DNA of 64,000 bases from Adineta ricciae (lineage: Eukaryota; Rotifera; Eurotatoria; Adinetida; Adinetidae), in contig CAJNOJ010000034.1 of assembly GCA_905250025.1 (NCBI GenBank), positions 124,001 to 188,000 on the forward strand. The letters run 5' to 3'. A program made the position numbers and the translations under genes. Below the pieces are notes generated by a model. That model worked only from the letters and a program-made list of their open reading frames with translations. It was not told where the DNA came from and did not search any database. Below, piece after piece: positions 51,093 to 62,353 of the stretch; within the stretch, counting starts at the first letter, position 1; each line of letters starts with the position of its first letter.

Positions 51093-51648
51093 ATGGACCT
51101 TCGACGTACGATTATTATTCTAATGGCAATAGCCTGTGTAATTACACTTGTCGGTGTTATACATTGTCACGTTAATCATCCAGTGAACGAAGTTTTCTCT
51201 GCTTATCGAATAAGCTATTCGATCATATTTCCTCTATGTAAGTGATACTAACGATAGTTTCAAATGGAAATTTTGTCTCTTCTCTCTTTTGAATGTGTAG
51301 TGTTATGTTTAACTGGCTTCCTCTTAATCGAACAGTTAATGATAACAGACGGAACCGTTGCTCCACTGAATCGTCTTCGAACAATATATGCATTTGCTGC
51401 AGCTATTGCGCTCTTTGTTTTCGGCGTTGGAGCAGCCATTGTCGCAAGTCGTTGGTATAGTGCTGCTCCATACAATGCATATCAGCATAGTAAGATGACC
51501 CGTTCCCTTTTTGTTGCCTTCGAAATTAACCCATGTCACGTATTCCTTTTCTATAGGCGCTGTTATTGCCTCAGTGATTGCTTTTGTTGGCATGGCAGTT
51601 TACATAGCCGAAGCATTAGCACGAAATCGCAAGAGTCGCATCATCTAA
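51093..51648 (+). CDS. small four-pass membrane protein (3 exons)
   Basis: Exons 51093-51237, about 51301-51490 and about 51557-51648 join in phase. Four hydrophobic helices: TIIILMAIACVITLVGVIHC; YSIIFPLLLCLTGFLLIEQL; TIYAFAAAIALFVFGVGAAI; VIASVIAFVGMAVYIAEAL. The N-terminus (MDLRR) and C-terminus (ARNRKSRII) are short and basic, so both ends are probably cytoplasmic. Length (about 140 residues) and layout resemble MARVEL- or claudin-like tetraspans, but I see no diagnostic motif. The first ATG of the longer frame at 51036 lacks support; MDLRR is the better start. Confidence 0.65.
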
Positions 51649-52287
51649 ACTATGTCTATTTATGGTAAATATATACACATCTATGAATATTCTTATATTT
51701 AATAGCAATTGGAGGAATTATTTTTCTTGTGCTTGTTCATTAGCATATTTTATTGTTTATTTGCTCGTTTTCATCAATAGAGAAAAAGAAAAGCATCATT
51801 ATTAAATGAAAGATAATCACGTTATAAATTCCGTCTCGTCACCTGACGTTTATTTCTATGCAAAAGCAGTAGTATATTTAGTCTGTGCATTTCCATCATG
51901 ATGCTATTTCATCGTACATCATTCTTATTCATTCAGCACTGATTTTACTCATTGAACATGACTCTTCAAAATGCACTCAATCTACTCATTAGATAAATAA
52001 TCAATAGCTATTTCCATCGATATCACGAATCATTTATGTTGAATAGTTTTCTTTTACAAATATAAGTTCGAACAAGAAGAATATCGAAAAAGAGAAAAAG
52101 ACGCCTAAAAAACAACAGACGATTGAATACACACATCGAAAGTTTCAAATTCGTTTTGTTTTATATACAATGTGACATCACCAGAGAAAATCATCGCGTG
52201 AATACGTTTTGGAATACGCGACTTAACTTTTGACTAGAGTTGATTACATAGGCAGTTTAAACTCGTCAGAAAATCACTGTTGTTCAT
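51649..52287. other. convergent intergenic region
   Basis: 3' UTRs of the tetraspan gene (+) and the Eph receptor gene (-). No coding sequence recognised. Confidence 0.5.
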
Positions 52288-55200
52288 TTAGACAAGGTAG
52301 CCCTCACTAGTGATCAATGAATTCGAAGAGATCAATACAAGTTGGGATCGTAGATGAGTTAAACTATCCATCAGATGATTTTGTTCGTCGATTGTCACGT
52401 GATTACCAAGGTATTCTTTGAGATCTGATAGATTAAAATGGCATATTTGAGAAAGATTGGTGTAACCAAGATTGAGGAATAAATGTAGTAGCCGGTCAAG
52501 CTGAAGTTTATGTAGCCAATCAGTGACTGATGTTAGTTGTGCAAGATTTGGTTCATCTGGATGATTAACGAAGACGAATCTAAAGCAAAAGATGTGATTA
52601 GATAAGAAGAATGCTGACGTAATTTTGTTTCCATCAAGGTTGTCTCGGAAGTTTACAGTGCGTGTTAATCATCGCTAGACGTTGTTCAATTCCGGTCGTA
52701 GTCAATCAAAAGAAATCGCATTCGTGATATTAGAAAATCATGTGAATGTATCTAATCAGTCGCGATTTATTTCATGTCATTCAACATTTCTTACTTTTGC
52801 TTTGCTAATGGAATTAAAACATTCGGTGCTTGGATGAATTGTGTCAATTGTTGAACGATGTCACAAAATTTGGGTCTTTGCAAATAATTATCGTTCCAAC
52901 AGGCTAACATCAATTGATAAAGCACATCTGAGCAACCCTGCAAAACGTGAAAGAAATTTTAACAGCTACACGCTCCTATTTGCTTTTCTATCAACGAACC
53001 ATAGGCGGCGGAAGACGGTAGGCGTTCTTGATTGTTTTAATCACATCTTGATTTGACCAATTCCAGAAAGGTCGTTCACCAAACGAGACCACTTCCCAGC
53101 ATAATACACCAAAACTCCACACGTCAGATGCCGATGTAAATTTTCGATAATCAATTGCTTCAATAGCTGTCCATCGTATGGGGATCTTTCCACCTTTGGT
53201 TGTATAACTTTCTCCTTCGTCAAACTCTCGACTTAAACCAAAATCCGCTACTTTACAAACGAGATCTTTGTTGACAAGAATGTTTCGTGCTGCTAAGTCC
53301 TAAGAGAAAAAAAGAAAATCAACCTCCACAACTTGTTCTTTTCTCATTTTCTGTTTCACTTTACTCGATGAACGTATTTCATTTCAGATAAGTATCTCAT
53401 TCCGGAAGCAATGCCACGTAACATACGTGTTAATTGTAACGTATCCAGACATTTCTTTCCTTCGTTTGTCTAAAAGAATTTTCCTAATACATCTCTTTCT
53501 CTCTTTGACAACGTCAATCGACTTACTCGAAGATATGTGTCTAATGACCCATTCTCCATGTACTCTGTAATAATCATAATGGGATGATGCTTAGTAACGA
53601 CACCTTCGAGAAAGATGACATTTTCATTATTGAATTGACCCATGATACTCGCTTCCGACAAGAAATCCAGACGAGTCTTTTCTGTTGCGCCTGCTTTTAA
53701 TGTTTTAATTGCGACTGGAATATCTTTCATCGAATTGCCTTTCCGTAATCTGCCTCGACAGACATCACCAAATTCGCCTCGAATAGAAGAAAGAGAAAAC
53801 ATAGAAAATTGATGATGATGTACACATGTAAGATGATCTATGATGTGATGATTCTCTCACAATAGACAATCGAGTATGAGAGAAACGAAGTCAATTATAT
53901 AATCGAATGTAATTCAAGTTGATATATACCTCCGCCGATGACCGATTCGATAACAATCGAGTTCGGATCAAGTTCATGTGCGAAATCATTCACTGCTTTT
54001 GTCGGGTCTTCATACTGAAAAAAAAAGAGAAATAGGATTAGATGAAATTGTGTCAATGAAATTAGAATACAGACCGTATGGGGATCAACATAAGTCTTTG
54101 TTGTTGTACTTATGGAAGGCCATAATGGCGCCGACCCTGGAACGAATCCGAGTAAGATATAGATGTGATAATCTTTCATATTGGATACGTACATCCTGAA
54201 TTGAAGAAAGTATCAGGCCCATAATGTCCGCTAACTAAAGAGAAAGACAATAGTGGATAGTGATACACTGTGATACGAACCTTGTCGTTTTTGGTAATCG
54301 AGAGATTCACAATCGCTCGCTGTCTTCGACCGACAAACTCGTTTCCTAAAAAGATAATGTATATTCCATGCGTTTATGAATCGTTTTCTTACTTTTTGAT
54401 GTACAGAACTGCTAGAATAATCACTGTTATAATCAATCCAAGAATGATCAAAGGACTGATGAGAAGAATATTTTTATTTTCCACAAGTTTTCTCGTCACT
54501 TCAGAAGAGAATGGCTGATCGATGAATATTGAACGTAATGATATAATCATTTCTTCGCTATATGCAGTCCAGCCAAGTTTCGTATGAGCACGTATTTGAA
54601 ATTTATATATATCTGATGTTGTCTTTAAAGTGAAATTATTTACTACGACTTCAGCAAAAATCTTATTCTGTTCAGCGATGAGTGGCCAGTAACGGATATG
54701 GTACTGATTGAAATCATCTGCTGACCATGTAATGACAACTTGATCGAATGCTGTACGACGAATTTGAATATTACGTACTTGTTTTGGAACTGCAAAGATT
54801 CAGTTTGTCTCTGAGGAGAGATAACAATTAAGTTCACAATACCTGCTGATTTTGTTGTGAATGTTAAGTCAACCGATTGACTGTAAAGATGAGTGAAAAC
54901 TTGTTCAGCATAGATTCTTATTTTATACTTCGTCTCGGCGTCCAAACCAATGATCTTTACTCTGAAAATCTTCTTCTCAAAGACATTATCGAAAACTTCA
55001 AACACGCCTTACCTTGACCCATTGATAAACGTTCGGTTGGGCTGATAGATTATATACGACTCACAAGATATCGTATGAGTACATTCAATATGGTATACAT
55101 TATCAGTGGACTGCTTCCATGAGATATAAACTGAAACTTGATCAATATCATCAATCGTTACATTTTCTGGTTCATTCGGTCCGGCTATATTTATATTCAA

Positions 55201-55530
55201 TAAAACAGTTCCAATATCGTACTAAGACACAAGACTATCGCTTACCGATACACGATGAATTGATAACGGATGAATTCAAACGAAAGAAACTTTGATTGCA
55301 AATGCAAGATGTTGAACCTTTCTCTTTCGTATGGCTATTCAATGGACACTGTTCGCAACGTTGTTCATTACTGACCGTGGACTTGAATGTTCCAAGAGAA
55401 CAAACTAAAGTAAAAGTCGAAGAGAAAGTCTAATGAGATGATTAAGTTAACGTAGCATGAAAGAATCATCGAGATGAAAAGGTATGCGACACATTGAACG
55501 ATTATTTTCATTCTTCTGTGAAATGAACAA
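52288..55530 (-). CDS. Eph-type receptor tyrosine kinase (N-terminus unresolved)
   Basis: Ordered domains: cysteine-rich EGF-like segment ([20 protein letters not shown], about 55240-55410), two FN3 domains ([40 protein letters not shown]), a helix ([20 protein letters not shown]), the Eph juxtamembrane motif ([19 protein letters not shown]), then the kinase. Kinase motifs: [64 protein letters not shown]. The catalytic Lys, HRD and DFG are present; the APE motif reads AIE. A SAM domain follows ([20 protein letters not shown]) and the protein ends EGYLV, a plausible PDZ ligand. Known role: ephrin receptor in contact-dependent guidance. No ephrin-binding domain is visible upstream. A possible further exon lies at about 55464-55527. 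A single N lies at 55648. Confidence 0.88.
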
Positions 55531-56878
55531 GGCGATCGTCAAAGTTAATTACAAGTATTGAACATACAATAGCATGCATTGTAGTCGATAGCGTACAAGG
55601 TTATTTTCATACAAATATGAGAGATGCGTCTCTCAAGGATAGAAAAANCATTCATTATTTATCAGGTAAAATGGAGAAGAGAAATCTATGTTGAAAAGCT
55701 GGTCATGTTGGCTGACCTCGTGCATTTTCCATTCTTTCATTTCAACTCACAATAGATTGAATGCAATGATGTGGAAGTGAAGTGTTCATGCATAGAATGT
55801 TAGCCGGATGTTAATCAATTGAAGCAACTCTCATTGAGTTTCGATTTCTCTGTCGACATTTGATGATAGACAGAGATGAGGATATTATGTTTCATTCTTT
55901 TGTATTTGTGTACATATGTTTATTATCTTCGTCTTCTACTTTCGCTCGACCCACCTTTTCATACATAAATGTTTGTACGATGTGTCAAAATTACCATTTT
56001 GGCTTGATTCTCTTTGATCTCAGATTACGCTATTGATTCAGTTGAATTCATTATGAAAAAGCACCTTGAGATTTACAACGAACACGGATTTGTTGATATT
56101 CATATCAATCATAATATTGCCTTGAAGATTTACTTATATTGCCTATTCTACTATATCAGAAAGTGTAATTAGACTCCATTTGTATGATTATATATATATA
56201 TACACGTATGCACAAAGAATAGTATTCATTTAACTTAGAACATTAATAATTGATGTAAAAGGAGAATAGTGGTAGTGCTAATCACCATTTATGGAATGAT
56301 TTGGATAGGAATTCGAGTGTCTTTTAAAAAGAATCTTATTCCATTTTGCGTCTGGCTGCTTGGATTAATCAAATAAAAGCGCGACGAGAGAGAGCGAGAG
56401 AAGCAAACATTGTTATTACTCGAAATCGAAACAAGCCTCTTCATCGATTGACAATGACAAACGAGATGAAAAGATAACAAAAATAAGTTTGATTACTTGC
56501 TTACAATTCTCTTCTCTCGCCATTGTTTTTTTGAGATATCGATGTGAACAGACAGACATACTTATCATGACAACCGTGCATATTCGTCTACGATCATGTT
56601 GATTAGATGAAAGATTTTTTCGATATGTCATTGAAAGAGAATGGTTATTTTAGGCCAATATAAATATTCTTCGGATTTTTATTACTTGATTAGATCTGAC
56701 TGGAGGCATTTCATTTCCTCTATAAAAAGCTAATAATAGTCGATGAGCAAAGAGTTTACTCCGTCTCGTGAGATATATTGTATATATTTGATGACATTTA
56801 CTAATCAGATTTTGCTGTTCGAAATTGAATAATGTTTATATTGAAAAGAAATTATGAGTCATAAGCGTGAAAATACCT
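55531..56878. other. non-coding stretch upstream of the Eph gene
   Basis: No ephrin-binding domain or other coding sequence recognised on either strand. Contains an ambiguous base (N) at 55648 and a (TA)n run near 56190. Confidence 0.45.
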
Positions 56879-57388
56879 TCAAATGTTTCTTTTCTTGGAT
56901 ATTAAAATGGTTTTCGAGGGATCGAACGTGTCTGCCTGAGGATTCGGTAGAGATTTCAAAATTTGTTGAAGTGACCATCGCAAAGCAGGCGGATCGAAAT
57001 AAGGAACTGTTTTGTATTGAATAGTACTGCTAGGTTGCCAAATAGGTTCACGTACAGATCTCTGCCACCGTTTTTCCGGACTAAGTGATGTGGGTGGTTT
57101 TTCTCGATATGGACTAACTGGATGCCAGATAGATTCATGTGGCTTAGGTTTCATATCTTTGTATGGTTTGAGAGAGTAAGTTGGTATGGAATATTTCCGT
57201 TTGTATGTGTAGACCCATGGGTCAGCACCAGGAATAGGAGCGATCGATCGAGCATATTGCTGTAATGATAGTGGTGGCGTTTGTTGTATTTCGAAATCAT
57301 AATTTAGGCAATTTTTGAAAGAATATCCATCGGAATGATATAGTTTCGCCTTTAGACTCGGTGAAAAACTCCTTCGAACTGCCATCAA
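56879..57388 (-). CDS. 169-residue protein of unknown function
   Basis: Single-exon frame from MMAVRRSFSP to SKKRNI. Rich in Pro, Tyr, Trp, Ser and Lys. It has two similar motifs: ESIWHPVSPYREKPP and EPIWQPSSTIQYK, and a Tyr-rich stretch (WVYTYKRKYSIPTYSLKPYK). No signal peptide or membrane helix. The short Trp/Pro/Tyr motif style recalls small ciliary microtubule-inner proteins, but I cannot name a family. Base composition differs from the flanking AT-rich DNA, which supports coding. Confidence 0.55.
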   Translation of the reverse strand: MMAVRRSFSPSLKAKLYHSDGYSFKNCLNYDFEIQQTPPLSLQQYARSIAPIPGADPWVYTYKRKYSIPTYSLKPYKDMKPKPHESIWHPVSPYREKPPTSLSPEKRWQRSVREPIWQPSSTIQYKTVPYFDPPALRWSLQQILKSLPNPQADTFDPSKTILISKKRNI

Positions 57389-57892
57389 GGAGCGATCGCT
57401 CTCGTTTCAATATGTTTTTGAATGATGATGATTATTATTATTGATACGTTCGTCGGAATCTTTCTTCTCTCAATAGAAGAAGCAAAGTGTAAAACGAGCA
57501 AAAACAAAGAAATAAACTCTGGTTGCTTCGATGTCATCGCACATCTGTGTGGAAGAAAATATGCGGTTGTGAAAATAAAAAACAACGAAATTCAAATCGA
57601 TCTTATCGTTGCGCGATTGATATCATTCGAAGAGCAACGAAAATGTTTGCTGGATATAAACGGGTATATTTCATATTTGAATAGCTAGTTGCTCTTGCAC
57701 ACAAGGGCAATGAAACGATCGGATTGTACTCGTAACTATGTAAATAATGGAAGGGAGTGAAATGCACATGGTTATATTTTTGAAATATTCTTGTAATGAA
57801 AAGTCAATCGATGACTTTACAGATTCGCTTTCATAGTCTACATGCATACTGAGAAAAAAAGTTCGCAGTCATTTTTGAGGGAAACATTGAAT
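57389..57892. other. intergenic stretch
   Basis: An 88-codon plus-strand frame at 57422-57688 begins in an ATG/ATT repeat and has no domain; not supported. Nothing else seen. Confidence 0.45.
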
Positions 57893-59536
57893 CTACACAA
57901 ATCGTGTTGTTTTCTGAACAGTCTCGTTCGCAGGGAAAGTGTTAGGTGAGTTTGAACGTGTGTTGGTTGTGCTCGAAAGATTGGCTGATGGACCATTACG
58001 AAGAATTGATTTTGGCATCGAGTTAGTGGGTTGAAACGAACTCATGGGTAGTGACGGTGAAGATGAGTATATATCTTGATAATTCGAATCATTTCTAGGT
58101 GGATCAGGAGGAGATGTGAAAGAGTTGGTAGGTGTTATGGAAGCAGTAGAAGCATATGGAGTTGCTCCTGATGTAAAAGATGGCTGTGTCGGCCGATTGA
58201 CACTCAGATATTGGTTTGTGCTTGTTCGATTGTAAGGTGTAATATTTGCTGGACGATACGGACCAACATTGGACGAATTAGGGAGTGTGTTATTTATTGG
58301 ACGATACGACATGTTGTTCGCGGATCTCGACGGTGTAAAAGTTGTCGTACGATAAGGTGAAATGCTTGGTGGTTGATACGACTCATTACTTACGGAATTC
58401 ACAGGGCGGTCACCAACGGATGGACTGCGATTTTCATTTAATGAGTTGACCGATGGTAGATTAGTCGGCGGATTAGGCACTGTGTTGTTTGTTGGATTGA
58501 ATCCAGATATTCTCGGTACTGCTGTTGGCCCCATTGGTTGTGTTTTCGGAAGACTCAAACGTTGAAAGAGTTCACGAAATCGTTGCATGGTAGGATTGAC
58601 AGCCGTTGACGACAACAATGGCGGTCTAGCAGGTGCTACGGATGCATTATTAGTCATTGTAGCTGTAACATTATTAGGAATACTTGCAATACCGACAACA
58701 TTCGCGGAAGGATTTGCTTGAATGATAGAAAGAGCTCCGGTGATTGGATTAATTATTTCTGTGGGGAATCTGACTGTGTGAAGCTCAGTATTGGCATCAG
58801 CGTGACTACCTGGAAGATATATAGGATCCAAGCGCACTGTTTGTTTCGGCAAACTTTGAAGTATTTCTGGGGTTAGATTAGTAAGTAGTGCTGATGTAGC
58901 TGTAACGTTTGTGTGATTGGAAAATGATAAACAAGGATTTGGAATTGGATTAGCAACAAATGTTATTGGCTGTGGCTGAGGAGGTGGCTGTTGCGCTGGT
59001 GGTGGAAGGGATGGAGCTGAATAATCATGATCGTCATACTCGTAGTCGTAGCAGGGCGAACGACATCTACGAGAACGAAAACATCGAACACGTTCAATTT
59101 CTAGTACTCGACTTGGTGGTCCACGTAAGCCAAGTGTTGGACGACAATCAAGTGGAACTGTAATCACACGGCGTCGGCCAAAAGACGAATGATGGCGAGA
59201 TCGACGTTCTACCACAATCTCTGGTGTTAATGGTCGGCGTCGGTGTCGTCGAACTCTGATAGGATGATCGAGTGGCCTAACACGTGGACCTCTCATTGGC
59301 AGTCCGGAGGCTGGAGGAAGACGTCCGAATGGTGTTCGTGTTGGTAAACCACCTATTGGTGGTGCAATGGTTGGTCGAGGGGTATTTAACTGTGGTATGG
59401 GTGTTTTTCTAGGAGGCATGAGAGGATTTGATAGTGGCCCGTTACGTGGTGGACCCCCTAAAAATGGTTCGTAATTGCCCGGCATCGATGAGTCACCACC
59501 GGCGGCTAGATTCGCCGCTGCTGCTGCTGCCAACAT
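57893..59536 (-). CDS. intronless proline-rich protein, 547 aa, unknown function
   Basis: One uninterrupted frame in a region where most genes are split. N-terminal Ala/Gly run, then Pro-rich sequence (PPRKTPIPQLNTPRPTIAPP), a basic Arg/His block (HPIRVRRHRRRPLTPEIVVE), and RVLEIERVRCFRSRRCRSPC. The middle has a more structured stretch: LPKQTVRLDPIYLPGSHADA and FPTEIINPITGALSIIQANP. The C-terminal third is Asn/Ser/Pro/Thr-rich and has tandem-like SYRPINNT, GPYRPANIT, NQYLSVNRPTQPS and SPYRTTTFT segments. No membrane segment. The Pro and Arg-rich style resembles the 36991-38596 protein only loosely. The start codon is the ATG ahead of the Ala run. Confidence 0.7.
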   Translation of the reverse strand: MLAAAAAANLAAGGDSSMPGNYEPFLGGPPRNGPLSNPLMPPRKTPIPQLNTPRPTIAPPIGGLPTRTPFGRLPPASGLPMRGPRVRPLDHPIRVRRHRRRPLTPEIVVERRSRHHSSFGRRRVITVPLDCRPTLGLRGPPSRVLEIERVRCFRSRRCRSPCYDYEYDDHDYSAPSLPPPAQQPPPQPQPITFVANPIPNPCLSFSNHTNVTATSALLTNLTPEILQSLPKQTVRLDPIYLPGSHADANTELHTVRFPTEIINPITGALSIIQANPSANVVGIASIPNNVTATMTNNASVAPARPPLLSSTAVNPTMQRFRELFQRLSLPKTQPMGPTAVPRISGFNPTNNTVPNPPTNLPSVNSLNENRSPSVGDRPVNSVSNESYQPPSISPYRTTTFTPSRSANNMSYRPINNTLPNSSNVGPYRPANITPYNRTSTNQYLSVNRPTQPSFTSGATPYASTASITPTNSFTSPPDPPRNDSNYQDIYSSSPSLPMSSFQPTNSMPKSILRNGPSANLSSTTNTRSNSPNTFPANETVQKTTRFV

Positions 59537-60059
59537 GTTCTTATTTAGCTACTAAGTAACGAATGATACTACACAGGACTGAACATCATTTTTCTCCTTA
59601 CAGTATTTTTTCTTGTCTATTTTTATCGACGACACGCGTCATTTCACCTTCACGAGCAGATTCCTCAAGGTACTGACTATTTTCTCTTTTGTTTAAACTA
59701 GGAGAAAAAACCTTCGGTGGGAAAAGGCAATGACAGTAATTTGTATGCTATAAACATATGATATTAATCAAATGATTTTTTTTACTCATCAAATTTACGA
59801 TTCACTTTTCTCATTGTAGTAAACATTCTCAGTGAAATTGAACTTTGGAGTATATCCGCGAGTCATAGCAATACATGACGACTCCAAGTTTTATTTCAAA
59901 CGATGAATATTTAAACTGTTACGAGTAAAAAAAAGTGATTAAACAAAAAATAAATCTCATGTCATTGAAAAACATAGTTCACTCGGCATACTGAACACTC
60001 GAAATCACACATAAACAAATATAAGAAATATATCAGCCACGCTCATTTTGTCATGTGTA
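59537..60059. other. intergenic stretch
   Basis: Upstream region of the proline-rich gene and 3' UTR of the LRR gene. No coding sequence recognised. Confidence 0.5.
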
Positions 60060-62042
60060 TTACACCTGTTCGAACAATCCTGTATCAAGATTTCGCGCCA
60101 TCAGAGCGTCTGGCAATGCATTCGGTATTTTATGATCAATATACAAACGTCGAATGGTATTGTCTTGAAGGAACCGTACTGCTGCGGGAGATATTCTAGT
60201 ACAACCTGAAATGTAGATTTCTTCGAGGAATGGTTGAGTGTGAGCCAAAGCTAATATCGATTTATCAGTCAATTGATAACAACCAGAAAGCACGAGTGAA
60301 ACAAATCGACATACGCCAAGAAGATCACATATCGATAGATCAGTTATCTAAATTAAAGCGTGTATCTTCGCCAAATCGAATAGGAAAAGTTCATCTTACT
60401 TGTTTGCATCCTTTGATATTCAAATGAGATAACTTTCTACAATGCTTTAACGAAGATATCAATGAATCATTTACGCATGGAATGCCAGAAAGTTCGAGCA
60501 ATGTCACATTCAAACAATTTTCCACCAAACTCCATAGGACACGTTCATTAATCTAAATCAAAAGTATAAAAACTCATTAGTATATTTCAACAAGCCTACG
60601 TTTCGAAATGAACTCAAGGAGATGGTGTGTAACTTCAACGCACGTTCTGTCGAACTGAATAGATCATACAATGAATCAAGCGTAGATGTGAAACTCAGCA
60701 GATTCAATGATAAATGTTCTAAGGACGTACAATAACGAACAATATGCTCCACACTACGATCAGTTAACGATCCAACAGTGATATAACCATTCATTTCTAA
60801 TGTTTTCAATCGGCCTCCAATAACCGCAAGAATCTAAAATACCCTTTAAGATATTTTCCTATTCACCTATATAAACAAACTTTTTCTATGGCATCGTCCG
60901 AGATCGTTGCTAGACCATTCAATCGAAGATGTTCTATATTTTTCAATCGCGTCAATGCACGAACGAGAATGTTCGTACTATAAACTTGTGTACCCGATAG
61001 GCATATGTCCACTAGAGACAATGGTAAACAACACAAATAGTCGGCAACAGGTTCTTGAAGAAAACAGGTCGTGTAAGATAAATTTAGTTGCATCATGCGT
61101 GTTGATCGAACAAATAACTGAAAGAAAATGAAGTTAGATGTAGCGCGAAGTCAACGAGTAGTTTACTGTGAATAAGCCGTCAGCGTCGAGATTAATTATA
61201 CCGAACAGATTTAAACTAGAAAGCGGTAAAGATCATTTTGTTTTTACAGATTGAATTTCGATGAAGGAAAGTTTTTACCTTCGAATATTGGGACAGTAAT
61301 CAACTAGATGCACAAACACTTCGGCATCTAACGTTTTCAAACCTTCAACGTCCAACACTTCCTATTGATAAACAAAGAAACAAATAAGCTGAAGCTTCCG
61401 GTGAACAACGAACCAGTTTTTCCGCGAGATTTTGTGCGATATGATTGACAGATTGTCCAGTTAATCCATGGCAGTTAACTAGACGAATCGAACGTAGATT
61501 AAGATTATTTGAAACAATCGTAAATATTCCATGATCTTGAATTTTTTCATTCCAACGAAAATCGATTTCTTTAAGAAACGCTGAATGGATTCCATCAAGA
61601 CCAACATTTGTCAAATTAGTCAATTTTCTCAACGCCAAATACTCCAATGATAATTGTCCTTTGGTTATAGCACGCACTCCTGAATCTATATAGAAACGAC
61701 TACAACTGAGCCGTTCGAGAACATCAATTTACCTTGCACTTGACTGCATTGGTGAATAATAAGTGATTTCAATCGGCTAAAATGACTGGCTCGACCAATT
61801 TCAATTAGCATGTCATTCGTTAATTGATCACATTTATAAAACTCGAGAGAATACAACGGAATTGAAAGGAGATTCTTGGTTATGTATGGAGCTATAGTCG
61901 GTGAAAGATAATCGTGTGAAACGAGCCATCGGAGCACACGTTCGCGTTGATCTGCTGTTAAACATTGACATGAGTCATAGGAAAAGTACGGGAGATAAAT
62001 TGCAACTTGTTTAATGAGAAGTTCACGTAATTTCAAAACCAT
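60060..62042 (-). CDS. Leucine-rich-repeat protein of the cysteine-containing (FBXL/AMN1) type, multi-exon
   Basis: Start MVLKLRELLIKQVAIYLPYF at 62042, directly after an acceptor (tacttcag). The N-terminal 90 residues are helical and resemble the lead-in of FBXL/ZYG11-type proteins, but I see no clear F-box. Repeats follow with the LRR_CC pattern: YSLEFYKCDQLTNDMLIEIG, LRSIRLVNCHGLTGQSVNHI, MMQLNLSYTTCFLQEPVADY, IEHLRLNGLATISDDAIEKI, LSHLNIKGCKQITDLSICDL, SLVLSGCYQLTDKSILALAH and LEEIYISGCTRISPAAVRFL. It ends ARNLDTGLFEQV. About 8 to 10 introns of 45-90 bp. Proteins of this layout are often substrate receptors of cullin E3 ligases. That role is inference here. Confidence 0.75.
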
Positions 62043-62353
62043 TGTTGAAGCATCTGAAGTAAATACGCTCAAGATGTATATAACTATAAATACTCGATGG
62101 TTGATGACATGGCTTGTCGAATGAGTCACAAGTGATCTCAAATGAAGTATCGCACAATTGGTCTAAATACTACTCAATCATATTCTTTTGAATTTCACTA
62201 CTCATAGATATCATATATTGTAAAGTAAGTCATTTGGATCTCTTCTATTTAAAAGTTTCTTGAGATCTTGAAATATAATGCATGAGACAAATAACGACAA
62301 AGAAATGTTTAACTACGTAGTATATAGTTTAATGCTGTTTCTCTAATTGTGTT

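Noticed and set aside
55648..55648. ambiguous base N
   Set aside because: A single undetermined base in noncoding sequence; no sign of a larger gap, so it is not treated as an assembly break.
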